Shown piece by piece: positions 5,816-14,092 of a stretch of DNA of 64,000 nucleotides. Position 1 is the first letter of the stretch; each line of letters opens with the position of its first letter. The notes beneath the pieces were generated by a model. That model did not search any database, had not been told where the DNA came from, and worked only from the letters and a program-made list of their open reading frames with translations. The stretch covers positions 1 through 64,000 of the forward strand of contig CAJYMC010000009.1 of assembly GCA_913775715.1 (NCBI GenBank), in the 5' to 3' direction. The stretch is from an uncultured Exiguobacterium sp. GTDB lineage: Bacteria > Bacillota > Bacilli > Exiguobacteriales > Exiguobacteriaceae. A program made the translations under genes and the position numbers.

Positions 5816-7934
5816 TAAAATTCTCACCACCAAAAGAATTTTTTATAGGGAGTTCTTGAGATTTCAAGTATTCCTTGAATTCTTGAATTGTGTTTGAAAA
5901 TTCCTCTAGTAATTCACCCGTATCTTCAAAAGTTACTGGGTCATATTTTTTTATTGGTTCAAATACTACATTACGTTGAACAGTCTTTACCTCATATCCT
6001 GTATATTTTATATCTCGTGTAAACACTTCATAATCATGAGAATCTTCTAATAAATACTGTTCATTTTTACGCGGTTTGTATGCAACTAGAATTGTAGTAG
6101 CTACCCCTGTTTCGCCAAATGTGTTTTGAGGCATATCTAGAATAGCCACCAATCGTACTTTAGATAGAAACCATCTACGAACTACTTCCCAACTAGCAAT
6201 CGAGGTAATAGAATTAGAAAGAACGATAGCCATTCGACCACCTTCTTCTAAGGATTTATAAGCATTTTCTAAGAATAAAATACCCATATCAATAGATTTA
6301 GGTTTTCCACATAAAGTCCATGTTTCATACATCGATAAAACATTCTCATTCAGTCCATAACTCCATTTTCCATCTTTACCTGTTTTCAAATCTCTCCCTT
6401 TACCAAATGGAGGATTTGTAATCACAATTCGGTATTTTTTTACGTTTTTATTACGATCATCTTTATGTTGCCATGTATTTACATGATAATTTTCAGGAGT
6501 AAATGTCGTCATGTTTGTAAATGTGTTATCGACTAACATTTTTTCAAACAAAGAATTTTTCTGGTGAATACTTCCTGTTCCTGCCCCATTAATAACCAAA
6601 TTCAACTCAGCTAGTTTTAAAACTGTTGATGAAATATCAAATCCATAATAGTTGTGTGCCATACCTACAGATTGTGAATGTTTCCAACACATTGCTAACA
6701 TATCACAAATTCCTGAGCAAGGATCTATAACAGATTCTGTTGGGCGCGGATTTAAAATAGGAACAATACCAGAAATGATTGGAATCGGTGTGAAGAATTG
6801 ACCCGCTACACTTTTTTCTACCTCATCACCAAAGTTATTGAATATTGTTTGGTTAAATGATGAAGTAGAGCCTTCTAAAATACTTTTTCCTTGGAAAGCT
6901 TTTATCATTTCGATTACCATTCGTTCTGCATTAGCAGAATGTGGAATCAAATTATCTTCTACTTCATGATAACCGTAAATACAATTGGCTTGGAGGGTAG
7001 TATAATGGTTTTTAGTACCTTCTAACAAATCATGCATTCTTTTACGAAATACCTGATTTCCAAATCCATCATTACGAATTTCTTCTTTAGTAATATAAAA
7101 CTCAGAATAACCTTGATTGTGTTTTATATTATTCTCATCGTGTACCTTCATCGTTAAAACTTCGACTAATAAATCCTTTGTTCTAGGTTCCTGTATTAAA
7201 TCCTTTGCTCTTTGAATATGATCAAGAATAGCTTGAAATCCCTCTTCACTTAATGGGCTTAAATCAGTATATTTAAATTCATATTTAGCCTTTAATTTAT
7301 TTACTCGAGATATCAATTCATCATAGGTTGGCAATGAATCTGTATCATCACGTAATGCTAAATTAAGACGGACAATATTTTTAGATGCCGTGATCATCTT
7401 ATCGATGTCGTATCTTTCAAGATTAGCAAGCCCTTCTTTTTTTAGGAGGATAATATCATCTAAATTGTCAATGTATACCCCATAAGCTAAGTCTTCAAAA
7501 TGATTATTCGATAATCTTCTTTCCAAAGCTACTTCTATTTGTTTTTCAACAGCTTTTTCAATTTCTTTAGGATGATTCTTCACTTCACCTATTAAAATGA
7601 TTTGCTTACGAATTTCTTCGAATTCCCCGACAATATATCTAGAAATCCAAGATAAATCAGTAAATACTACTATGTCAGGTTGAATAGCCTTCCCTCCATT
7701 ACCTTTTGGTAACGAAATTTCCACACCTATTTTTTCTTTTGGAAACTTTCCTGATTTCACCATTGCATAAACAAATCTCGCACGGTACCATTCTTCAGAT
7801 TTATTATTTTTTGTGTCTAAACATTTTGCAGGCTTGCAAAATGACTTAACACCTAATTCTTTTTCATACCAATCTGAATCAATAATTGATACATCTTTAA
7901 ATTTTTCTTCGAACTCTAAAAAATACTTCTTCAT
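5808..7934 (-). CDS. Fused nuclease - N6-adenine methyltransferase (BcgI/type I-like)
   Basis: The 708-aa protein joins two activities. The N terminus carries an HsdR-N-like PD-(D/E)xK nuclease signature: P86-D87 in QPDIVVF, then E117-V-K119 in GEVKN. The rest is a gamma-type adenine methyltransferase with AdoMet motif DPCSG (404-408) and catalytic NPPF (507-510). With the adjoining S subunit this is the layout of type IIB enzymes such as BcgI: one polypeptide cuts and methylates, and a separate subunit recognises DNA. No ATP-driven HsdR translocase is nearby. ATG 7934 is preferred because a G-rich ribosome site (7941-7946) precedes it; a TTG at 7994 would add 20 residues. A methylation-only role with a dead nuclease is the main alternative. 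Confidence 0.86.
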   Translation of the reverse strand: MKKYFLEFEEKFKDVSIIDSDWYEKELGVKSFCKPAKCLDTKNNKSEEWYRARFVYAMVKSGKFPKEKIGVEISLPKGNGGKAIQPDIVVFTDLSWISRYIVGEFEEIRKQIILIGEVKNHPKEIEKAVEKQIEVALERRLSNNHFEDLAYGVYIDNLDDIILLKKEGLANLERYDIDKMITASKNIVRLNLALRDDTDSLPTYDELISRVNKLKAKYEFKYTDLSPLSEEGFQAILDHIQRAKDLIQEPRTKDLLVEVLTMKVHDENNIKHNQGYSEFYITKEEIRNDGFGNQVFRKRMHDLLEGTKNHYTTLQANCIYGYHEVEDNLIPHSANAERMVIEMIKAFQGKSILEGSTSSFNQTIFNNFGDEVEKSVAGQFFTPIPIISGIVPILNPRPTESVIDPCSGICDMLAMCWKHSQSVGMAHNYYGFDISSTVLKLAELNLVINGAGTGSIHQKNSLFEKMLVDNTFTNMTTFTPENYHVNTWQHKDDRNKNVKKYRIVITNPPFGKGRDLKTGKDGKWSYGLNENVLSMYETWTLCGKPKSIDMGILFLENAYKSLEEGGRMAIVLSNSITSIASWEVVRRWFLSKVRLVAILDMPQNTFGETGVATTILVAYKPRKNEQYLLEDSHDYEVFTRDIKYTGYEVKTVQRNVVFEPIKKYDPVTFEDTGELLEEFSNTIQEFKEYLKSQELPIKNSFGGENFNV

Positions 7935-7946
7935 TGTAATCCCCCC

Positions 7947-7963
7947 ACTACAAATGTCTGAAT
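7947..7963. promoter_or_regulatory. Operator-like repeat, copy 1
   Basis: Seventeen bases (ACTACAAATGTCTGAAT) are repeated exactly at 7994-8010, 47 bp away. This copy abuts the ribosome site of the methyltransferase gene. A perfect direct repeat in a divergent intergenic region is what a regulator of the restriction genes would bind. Confidence 0.6.
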
Positions 7964-7993
7964 CAAATATATCACCAAAACAATATATCGTCA

Positions 7994-8010
7994 ACTACAA
8001 ATGTCTGAAT
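7994..8010. promoter_or_regulatory. Operator-like repeat, copy 2
   Basis: Second perfect copy of the 17-bp repeat, centrally placed between the divergent methyltransferase and 114-aa genes. AT-rich promoter-like sequence follows on the plus strand (8011-8040). Confidence 0.6.
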
Positions 8011-8056
8011 TGAATAATTTTATAAATATATATTATTATTTCTAGGAGGAAATTAA

Positions 8057-8401
8057 ATGAAAATAATTATTCATGAAGATGACTTCAACAAAATTAGTGG
8101 AATTAATGAAGCCTACAAGGAGATGATAAAAAATGATTTTAATTGGTTAATGAATGAGTATAAATTACTTGGAATTGATTTCAATACAAGAATACATGGA
8201 TATTTTCTGATATTTACTGAGGAAGACAAGCACATCGATCTCCCTATTCAAAGTACGAAAAATCTCATTCATATAATAGGAGATAGAAGAGACAAATTTA
8301 TAAAGGCTATTTTGAAACAAAGTGAAAATTATTATGTATATATTTACGTAATCAACGGTAATTCAAAAATATTGGATTGGCTTTTTGAAAGGAGACTGTA
8401 A
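8057..8401 (+). CDS. Small protein of unknown function in the integrative element
   Basis: This 114-aa acidic-to-neutral protein has a good ribosome site (AGGAGG, 9 bp before ATG 8057). It begins MKIIIHEDDFNKISGINEAY and shows no signal peptide, membrane segment, HTH or zinc motif that I recognise. It ends 7 bp before the RadC-integrase gene, so the two are probably cotranscribed, and it is divergent from the restriction operon with the 17-bp repeats between. Possible roles include regulator or anti-restriction factor; nothing in the sequence decides this. Confidence 0.7.
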   Translation: MKIIIHEDDFNKISGINEAYKEMIKNDFNWLMNEYKLLGIDFNTRIHGYFLIFTEEDKHIDLPIQSTKNLIHIIGDRRDKFIKAILKQSENYYVYIYVINGNSKILDWLFERRL

Positions 8402-8408
8402 ATAAAAA

Positions 8409-9464
8409 ATGGAATCTGCTAAACGTATAAGTGTGGTATCTATAAAGTTAGTAAAAGATTCAAGTATATTATACAGAAATAGACGCATTCGTAGCCCAAA
8501 AGATAGCTATGAAATTTTCAAAGACTTTTTGGGAGAAGTAGATCGTGAATATTTTGTAGTGATATGTCTTGATACAAAAAATCAGCCAACTAATATTAAT
8601 ATTGCACACATTGGGAGTATAAATTCTAGTAAAATAGAGAAAATGAACATTGAAGTATGCCAGCGTCATGTGAATGAATGGTTTGGAAAGCTAAAAAACT
8701 TTCGAATGGTTAAAGCTTATGCAGCTAAAGTTTTGGATTTCGCTATAAAGCGCGGCTATATTCAAAGCAACCCTTTTTCACTAGTTGATATGCCCAAACC
8801 TAAAAAAGCTTATACTGATTTAGCTGAAGAGATAAATGAAAATTTTTACACACGTGAAGAACTAATAAAATTCCTCTCTTGTTTACAGACGGATAATAAC
8901 TTCAAGGCATATGCTCTCTTTAGACTCCTATCTTTTTCAGGGATGCGAAAAGGTGAAGCACTTGCTTTGAAATGGACAGACTTAAACTTTATGAATAATG
9001 AAATAAAAATTAGCAAGGCTATATCTCGCGGTAAAAATAATCAACTGTACCTTAAATCCACAAAAACTGGAACGGTACGAAATATAAAAATGGACGATCA
9101 AACTATACAGATTCTTAAACAATGGAAGAAACGGCAACAAGAAGATTTGCTAATATTAGGCTTTAATACACTTAATAAAGATCAACTTGTCTTTAGCAAT
9201 ACTAAAAATGAATATCTGCAACCTACTAAAACAAGAAGATGGTTAGTTCAAATACAGCAAAAATATAACCTAAAATCAATTACTACACATGGATTGCGCC
9301 ATACCCACTGTTCCCTACTATTTGAGGCTGGAGCCAGTATTAAAGAAGTGCAAGATAGATTAGGTCACTCTGATGTTAAAACGACAATGGATATTTACGC
9401 TCACGTAACTCAAAAAGCTAAAGCAGAAGCTATACAGAAGTTCGAAAACTATATAAATATATGA
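8409..9464 (+). CDS. Chimeric protein: RadC N-terminal segment fused to tyrosine integrase
   Basis: Residues 6-73 (RISVVSIKLVKDSSILYRNR to DTKNQPTNINIAHIGSINSS) follow the start of a RadC/JAB domain but stop before its metal-binding HxHPSGD motif. From about residue 78 the protein is the second half of an integrase core-binding domain, then a full catalytic domain: R180 in SGMRKGEAL, H294-GLR-H298, H320 in RLGHSD and nucleophile Y330. The usual N-terminal arm-binding domain is missing. A deletion between a radC gene and an int gene explains this best; the join is near 8625-8645. The gene sits next to the att site, as a functional integrase would. Catalytic residues are intact, but site recognition is likely impaired. 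Confidence 0.87.
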   Translation: MESAKRISVVSIKLVKDSSILYRNRRIRSPKDSYEIFKDFLGEVDREYFVVICLDTKNQPTNINIAHIGSINSSKIEKMNIEVCQRHVNEWFGKLKNFRMVKAYAAKVLDFAIKRGYIQSNPFSLVDMPKPKKAYTDLAEEINENFYTREELIKFLSCLQTDNNFKAYALFRLLSFSGMRKGEALALKWTDLNFMNNEIKISKAISRGKNNQLYLKSTKTGTVRNIKMDDQTIQILKQWKKRQQEDLLILGFNTLNKDQLVFSNTKNEYLQPTKTRRWLVQIQQKYNLKSITTHGLRHTHCSLLFEAGASIKEVQDRLGHSDVKTTMDIYAHVTQKAKAEAIQKFENYINI

Positions 9465-9474
9465 AGTTGGAGTC

Positions 9475-9506
9475 GACTACGGTTCTGACTACGGTTGACT
9501 ACGACT
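9475..9506. repeat. Short direct repeats, likely integrase arm sites
   Basis: GACTACGGTT occurs at 9475-9484 and 9487-9496, followed by GACTACGACT at 9497-9506. They lie between the integrase stop codon and the att site, where arm-type binding sites for tyrosine integrases are typically found. Confidence 0.6.
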
Positions 9507-9523
9507 AGATGAAACTCATTGAA

Positions 9524-9565
9524 ACAAAAAAATACCCAAATCCTTGAGATGAAAGGAGTTGGGTA
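9524..9565 (-). terminator. Terminator downstream of tmRNA
   Basis: Minus-strand stem TACCCAA / TTGGGTA with a run of nine T. It lies inside the integrated element, so the element seems to supply the terminator for the restored tmRNA gene. It could also serve the integrase gene from the other side. Confidence 0.7.
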
Positions 9566-9590
9566 CTCTTTGAAATTCGAAAATTTCTAA

Positions 9591-9615
9591 GTATGGAGAC
9601 GGTGGGAGTCGAACC
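9591..9615. repeat. Right attachment site copy (within tmRNA 3' end)
   Basis: Identical over 25 bp to 4216-4240. It overlaps the T-arm and acceptor part of the tRNA-like domain of the tmRNA. Confidence 0.85.
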
Positions 9616-9949
9616 CACGTCCGAAGGCATCGTATACTTAAGCTTCTACGTGTGTAGTCAATTTATTGGGATCTCGTCGTCAGGCTGCCAATTGACAGGC
9701 GTCCGTCCGACCAGTCTGATTCCATCTCTTCTCTTTCCCTCCAGACGGAAGGGTCCAAGCGTAGCCTGTTTAAAGTGAGACCCTAGAAATCAGCCGACCA
9801 GGCGACAGCTGCTAGGATCCGTAGCGGCAATTAAGCTGCTGCGAGTTGTGTGTTAGTTTTGCCAGTTATGGCTGGTGCGTTTTAACGAGGCCGACCCCTC
9901 GACACGCCACAGAAGACCGAACTACCCCCGTCGAATCCGTAACGTCCCC
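9594..9949 (-). ncRNA. ssrA: Transfer-messenger RNA (tmRNA)
   Basis: The 5' end (GGGGACGTTACGGATTCGAC) and 3' end (GGTTCGACTCCCACCGTCTCC plus discriminator A) pair as the tRNA-Ala-like acceptor and T-arm. The resume codon is GGC at 9861-9863. The reading frame GKTNTQLAAA ends at TAA 9831-9833, giving a tag of A plus these ten residues. That is shorter than the B. subtilis tag but has the same GKTN start and Ala-rich end. No CCA is encoded after the discriminator. With SmpB (upstream neighbour) it rescues stalled ribosomes and marks the products for proteases such as ClpP. The 3' end is the insertion site of the neighbouring element. Confidence 0.96.
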
Positions 9950-10007
9950 AAGATAATAAATTGGGGCTTTCCGAATACTAACATTCTAGCAGAAAAGTGT
10001 TACGGGT

Positions 10008-10478
10008 TCAATACTTTTGCTTATCGCGTAGTGCCCGCTCGATATCACGCTTCGCATCCTTCTTCTTCAAGTCGTCGCGTTTATCGAATTTCTTCTTCCC
10101 GCGTCCGAGTCCAATCAAGCATTTCGCGTAACCATTCTTGATATAGACTTTAAGCGGAACGATCGTATAACCGTCGCGTGAGACCGCCCCGATCAAGTTC
10201 GCGATCTGTTTCTTGTGCAGCAACAGCTTCCGTGGGCGGAGCTGCTCATGGTTGTAGCGGTTTCCCTGTTCGAAGTGGGCGATGTTCGAGTTCCAGAGAA
10301 TCGCTTCTCCCCCGTCGAACCGGACGAACGCGTCCCCAATGCTGATTTTTCCTTTACGGACCGATTTGATTTCCGTTCCCGTCAAGACGAGACCGGCTTC
10401 AATCGTATCCTCGATCGCATAATCGAACGAGGCCCGTTTGTTGTTCGCTAAGACTTTCGAATCTGTTCCCTTTGGCAT
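10008..10478 (-). CDS. smpB: SsrA-binding protein SmpB
   Basis: At 156 aa the length is normal. Typical segments are the start [29 protein letters not shown], the SYAR-like ...[17 protein letters not shown] and the basic tail [21 protein letters not shown] that enters the ribosome's mRNA path. SmpB binds the tRNA-like domain of tmRNA and is needed for trans-translation. It lies directly upstream of ssrA and downstream of rnr, the usual Firmicute order. Confidence 0.98.
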   Translation of the reverse strand: MPKGTDSKVLANNKRASFDYAIEDTIEAGLVLTGTEIKSVRKGKISIGDAFVRFDGGEAILWNSNIAHFEQGNRYNHEQLRPRKLLLHKKQIANLIGAVSRDGYTIVPLKVYIKNGYAKCLIGLGRGKKKFDKRDDLKKKDAKRDIERALRDKQKY

Positions 10479-10510
10479 GTTCGTTCACCACATTTCTGAT
10501 GCGGAAGCGC

Positions 10511-12865
10511 TTATTTGCGCTTCCGTTTCTTATTCGAGACCGCCTTATGGAATGGCGGTTTATCTTTCTTATTCTTTAACGAGAATCCTTTTCCCTTGCT
10601 TTGGTCGCTCTTACCTGACCGTTTCTTGCCGCGACGATCGTCCTTCTTCTTGTCGTCGCGTTTTTGTCCCGGACGTCCACCGCTTGAGCGGATCGTCTTC
10701 GACTCGAACCGTTTCTTCGGTTGCCGTTCTGGCATCCCGACGACACTGAAGTCAATCGTCCGTTCATCGATGTTGACGTTCGTGACCTTAATCTCAACGA
10801 CATCCCCGATCCGGAACTGTTGCTTCGTCCGCTCACCGATCAGCTGATAGTTCGCTTCATCGTAGCGGTAGAAGTCATCCGTCATCGCTTGGATGTGGAC
10901 GAGTCCTTCGATCGTGTTCGGCAATTCGACGAACATCCCGAAGTTCGTCACACCACTGACGACACCTTCAAATGTCTCGCCGATATGTTGCTCCATATAC
11001 TCGGCTTTCTTCAACGCATTCGTTTCCCGCTCCGCATCAACCGCACGACGCTCGCGTTTGGACGAATGATCGGCGATTTCCGGAAGGATCTCCGAGTAAC
11101 GGTCTTGCGTCTTTTGCGACTTGTCATTGTAGATGACGTATTCACGCAACAGACGGTGGACCATCAAGTCTGGATAACGACGGATCGGTGACGTGAAGTG
11201 CGTGTAGTAGTCCGTCGACAGACCGAAGTGACCGATCGGTTCGATGTCGTATTTCGCTTGTTGGAGCGAACGGAGCATGACCGTACTGACGACGGCTTCT
11301 TCTGGCTCGCCTTCGACCGCGTTGAGGATTGATTGCAACGTTTTTGGTGCGACAGACTCCCCTTTGCGTTCGACATTGATCCCGAAGTTACCGATGAACT
11401 TGAAGAACGTATCGAGACGTTCAGCTTTTGGCTCATCGTGGATCCGGTACATGAACGGCAGTTTTTGACGCTGGATATGCTCTGCGACCGTTTCGTTTGC
11501 TGCGAGCATGAACTCTTCAATCAGCTTCTCGGCGACTGACCGTTCCCGGAGGATGATCTCACTCGTCTTGCCTTCTTCGTTGACGAGAACCTTCGCTTCT
11601 GGGAAGTCGAAGTTGATTGCCCCACGACGTGAGCGGCGTTCACGCAGGATTGCTGCGAGTTCCGCCATCTTGTCGAAGTACTCGACGAGATCTTGGTACT
11701 TCGCGATCACTTCTTCGTCTTCGCGTTCGATTATTTTCCGGACATCCGTGTACGTCATCCGTTCCGTCGTCTTGATGACACTCTGGAAGATTTCATGGTT
11801 GGCGACAGCACCGTTCGCATCGATTTCCATGATACAGCTGAGCGTCAGACGATCGACGTGCGGGTTGAGCGAACAAATCCCGTTCGATAGACGGTGCGGA
11901 ATCATCGGAATGACGCGGTCGACGAGATAGACACTCGTTCCGCGCTCACGCGCTTCTTCGTCGAGTGCTGAATCTTCTTTGACGTAATGCGAGACGTCGG
12001 CGATGTGGACACCAAGCTCGAAGTTGCCGTTCGCTAACTTCTTGACGTGAACCGCATCATCGAGGTCTTTTGCGTCCGCTCCATCAATCGTCACCGTCAA
12101 TTCGTTTCGTAGATCGACGCGTCCGACTAGATCCTTCTCATCGATCTGATCCGGTACAGCGTTCGCCTCAGCGATCGCTTCCGGTGAGAAGTCGACGTTA
12201 ATCCCGTGCTTATGGACGATCGATAAAATGTCGACGCCTGGGTCATTCTTGTGACCGATGATTTTCAAGACTTTCGCCGTTCCGGCGTAACGACCATCCG
12301 GATACTTCGTGATCCGGGCAAGGACTTTATGGCCATCGACGGCACCGAGTGTATCATCGTTCGCGACGACCGGTAAGAACGTCAATTTCGTATCATCCGG
12401 TTCGATATAAGCGATCGATTCGATCCGTCCTTTTGGACTGACGAACGTCCCGACGAAATCGGCTGGTCCGCGTGAGAGAATCTTGAGCAGTTTCCCTTCA
12501 CGACGATCGCCGCCGTTTGACTCGGCAAACACTTTGACGAGGACGCGATCGCCGTTATAGACGTTCTTCAGTTCCGGTGCCGGTAAGAAGATATCGCCTT
12601 CTGAGCCGTCTTCCGGTGAGACGAAACCGAACCCGCGTTGGTGGACGGAAATCTTCCCTGCGACTTGACCGATTTGCGCGAGCGTTCCGTACTTGTTCGA
12701 GCGTGTCCGGGCGATCAACGCTTCGTCTTCCATTGCGTTTAGCGTCCGGATCAATTCCTTGAATGCTTCCGTATCCGCTAGTTCTAGTTTTTTCGTTAAT
12801 TGATCAATCGACAACGGACGTTCTTCCGTCGTGATGACCGTTAGTATTCGTTCACGTAATTCCAA
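10511..12865 (-). CDS. rnr: Ribonuclease R
   Basis: The 784-aa 3'-5' exoribonuclease has an N-terminal winged helix, cold-shock-like OB domains (GFGFVSPEDGSEGDIFLP), the RNB catalytic core with DGADAKDLDDAVHV around residue 265, an S1 domain (GVVSGVTNFGMFVELPNTIEG) and a lysine-rich tail. It degrades structured RNA and, with SmpB/tmRNA, removes non-stop mRNA. Translation starts at TTG 12865 behind GGAGGTG. The stop codon is 32 bp from smpB, so both are probably on one transcript. Confidence 0.98.
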   Translation of the reverse strand: MELRERILTVITTEERPLSIDQLTKKLELADTEAFKELIRTLNAMEDEALIARTRSNKYGTLAQIGQVAGKISVHQRGFGFVSPEDGSEGDIFLPAPELKNVYNGDRVLVKVFAESNGGDRREGKLLKILSRGPADFVGTFVSPKGRIESIAYIEPDDTKLTFLPVVANDDTLGAVDGHKVLARITKYPDGRYAGTAKVLKIIGHKNDPGVDILSIVHKHGINVDFSPEAIAEANAVPDQIDEKDLVGRVDLRNELTVTIDGADAKDLDDAVHVKKLANGNFELGVHIADVSHYVKEDSALDEEARERGTSVYLVDRVIPMIPHRLSNGICSLNPHVDRLTLSCIMEIDANGAVANHEIFQSVIKTTERMTYTDVRKIIEREDEEVIAKYQDLVEYFDKMAELAAILRERRSRRGAINFDFPEAKVLVNEEGKTSEIILRERSVAEKLIEEFMLAANETVAEHIQRQKLPFMYRIHDEPKAERLDTFFKFIGNFGINVERKGESVAPKTLQSILNAVEGEPEEAVVSTVMLRSLQQAKYDIEPIGHFGLSTDYYTHFTSPIRRYPDLMVHRLLREYVIYNDKSQKTQDRYSEILPEIADHSSKRERRAVDAERETNALKKAEYMEQHIGETFEGVVSGVTNFGMFVELPNTIEGLVHIQAMTDDFYRYDEANYQLIGERTKQQFRIGDVVEIKVTNVNIDERTIDFSVVGMPERQPKKRFESKTIRSSGGRPGQKRDDKKKDDRRGKKRSGKSDQSKGKGFSLKNKKDKPPFHKAVSNKKRKRK

Positions 12866-12879
12866 CGTGACACCTCCAG

Positions 12880-13620
12880 TTACTTGCTCCAGTTCAATGA
12901 CTCCAGGAAGTCCAAGATGTCAGAGTGGAGCTGGTCTTTTTCTTTGTCGAGCGTAATGACGTGACCTGAGTTCTCATACCAGATCAGCTCTTTTTGGAAG
13001 GCACTGACTCCATCATGGATGATGTTCGCGGAGTCGGTGTTGATCATGTGATCATTGCGCGCTTGGACGACGAGCGTCGGTGCGTAGACGTCCTCGAGCG
13101 AATCGCGTGTCTCGCGCAGCAGTTCCTGCAAGTCCTTCAAGGTCGGCATCGGTTCGAAGGACGCCATCTCGTGGTCGATCTCTTCTTGCGATTTGCCTTC
13201 TCGCTTCTTGAATTCTCGTGCGTACTCGGTGACTCCTGCATACATGACTTCTTCACTTTTGATGTAGGCGGGTGCACACATCGGGATGACCGCTTTGACC
13301 GGACGGTTCATCGATAACTTCAGCGACATGACGCCACCGAGCGACAGTCCGCAAACAGCGATTTCGTCATAACCTTTATCGACGAGTTCCTGATATCCGG
13401 CAAGGACATCCTGCCACCAGTCGGCTGGCCCGGTCTTCGTCAGCTCTTCGGGTGGGGCAGCGTGCCCTTTATATTGTGGTGCTAGGGACGTATAGCCTTG
13501 TTTTTGCAAATAGCGACCGAGGATGCGGACATCCGCGCTCGATCCCGTGAATCCGTGTAATAGTAAAACGGCACGTGGGCCGGCTTCGAAAAAGAATGGT
13601 TTTGGTAAAGTGATTTTCAT
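12880..13620 (-). CDS. est: Carboxylesterase of the alpha/beta hydrolase fold
   Basis: The 246-aa protein has the oxyanion-loop LHGFTGS (21-27), nucleophile S93 in GLSLGG, an aspartate near 196 (QARNDHMI) and a histidine near 226 (NSGHV). It resembles the Est30-type monoacylglycerol/short-chain esterases encoded between secG and rnr in Bacilli. The protein is likely cytosolic, as no signal peptide is seen. It ends 14 bp before the rnr start. Confidence 0.92.
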   Translation of the reverse strand: MKITLPKPFFFEAGPRAVLLLHGFTGSSADVRILGRYLQKQGYTSLAPQYKGHAAPPEELTKTGPADWWQDVLAGYQELVDKGYDEIAVCGLSLGGVMSLKLSMNRPVKAVIPMCAPAYIKSEEVMYAGVTEYAREFKKREGKSQEEIDHEMASFEPMPTLKDLQELLRETRDSLEDVYAPTLVVQARNDHMINTDSANIIHDGVSAFQKELIWYENSGHVITLDKEKDQLHSDILDFLESLNWSK

Positions 13621-13680
13621 AAAATGATTCCCCCTCTAACTCTATACCCCATATCCGGAAAAAATGAATATCGAGAAATA

Positions 13681-13714
13681 CAAAAAACGACAGCGCGATC
13701 ATACGGCTGTCGTT
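13681..13714 (-). terminator. Terminator after secG
   Basis: Perfect 9-bp stem AACGACAGC / GCTGTCGTT followed by T6 on the minus strand, 8 bp after the secG stop. The est-rnr-smpB genes beyond it therefore need read-through or their own promoter. Confidence 0.85.
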
Positions 13715-13721
13715 TCAATGC

Positions 13722-13955
13722 TCACTTATAAAAAGCGACGAGTAACGCCAAGATGAAGAGTAATGCCCCTAAGATAGACGCCACACGATTTAGGACCGCA
13801 TCCAAGCCACGAGCTTTTTGGCGACCAAATAATTGTTCTGCTCCACCCGTCAATGCTCCGAGTCCGGTCGTACGACCCGACATCAATAGAACGACGATGA
13901 TGAGAAGAACGGAAACGACGATGAGGCCGACAAGAGCCACGTTATGAATGATCAT
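13722..13955 (-). CDS. secG: Preprotein translocase subunit SecG
   Basis: A 77-aa protein with two membrane segments around a short loop containing the SecG signature GLGALTGGAEQLFGRQKARGLD. It joins SecYE in the membrane and helps SecA-driven export. ATG 13955 is chosen because AAGGAGGATC lies 6 bp upstream and the length is standard; an upstream ATG at 14018 has no such site. Confidence 0.96.
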   Translation of the reverse strand: MIIHNVALVGLIVVSVLLIIVVLLMSGRTTGLGALTGGAEQLFGRQKARGLDAVLNRVASILGALLFILALLVAFYK

Positions 13956-14050
13956 CGATGATCCTCCTTCAGTAATATACGCTTCTTTCATTATAGAGAA
14001 AAACAAGTACGGGAACAAGGAATAGATTTAGGAACTTTTTCCTGCCTGAC

Positions 14051-14086
14051 GAAAAGAGACACCTGAATCGTCGACTCAGGTGTCTC
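14051..14086 (-). terminator. Terminator of the ribose operon
   Basis: Perfect 11-bp stem GAGACACCTGA / TCAGGTGTCTC with a short T run on the minus strand, just after rbsB. Confidence 0.85.
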
Positions 14087-14092
14087 GTCTCC

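Larger units (their letters stand above)
4216..9615. mobile_element. 5.4-kb integrative element in the tmRNA gene
   Basis: The element lies between two 25-bp direct repeats of the ssrA 3' end. It holds a specificity subunit, a nuclease-methyltransferase, a small unknown gene and a tyrosine integrase next to the intact tmRNA copy. Base composition is lower in GC than the core. It restores the tmRNA 3' end on integration. No replication, transfer or excisionase gene is visible. The integrase is chimeric, so mobility is doubtful. Confidence 0.85.

Noticed and set aside
7934..7994. TTG 7994 as the start of the nuclease-methyltransferase
   Set aside because: It has no ribosome site and would run through the 17-bp repeats; ATG 7934 has a G-rich site.
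9593..10141. Plus-strand frames across the tmRNA and smpB
   Set aside because: They lie opposite a clear tmRNA and a conserved gene and lack start signals.
11164..11520. Serine/arginine-rich frames opposite or within rnr and other core genes
   Set aside because: Composition is typical of shifted frames through GC-biased coding sequence; no ribosome sites.
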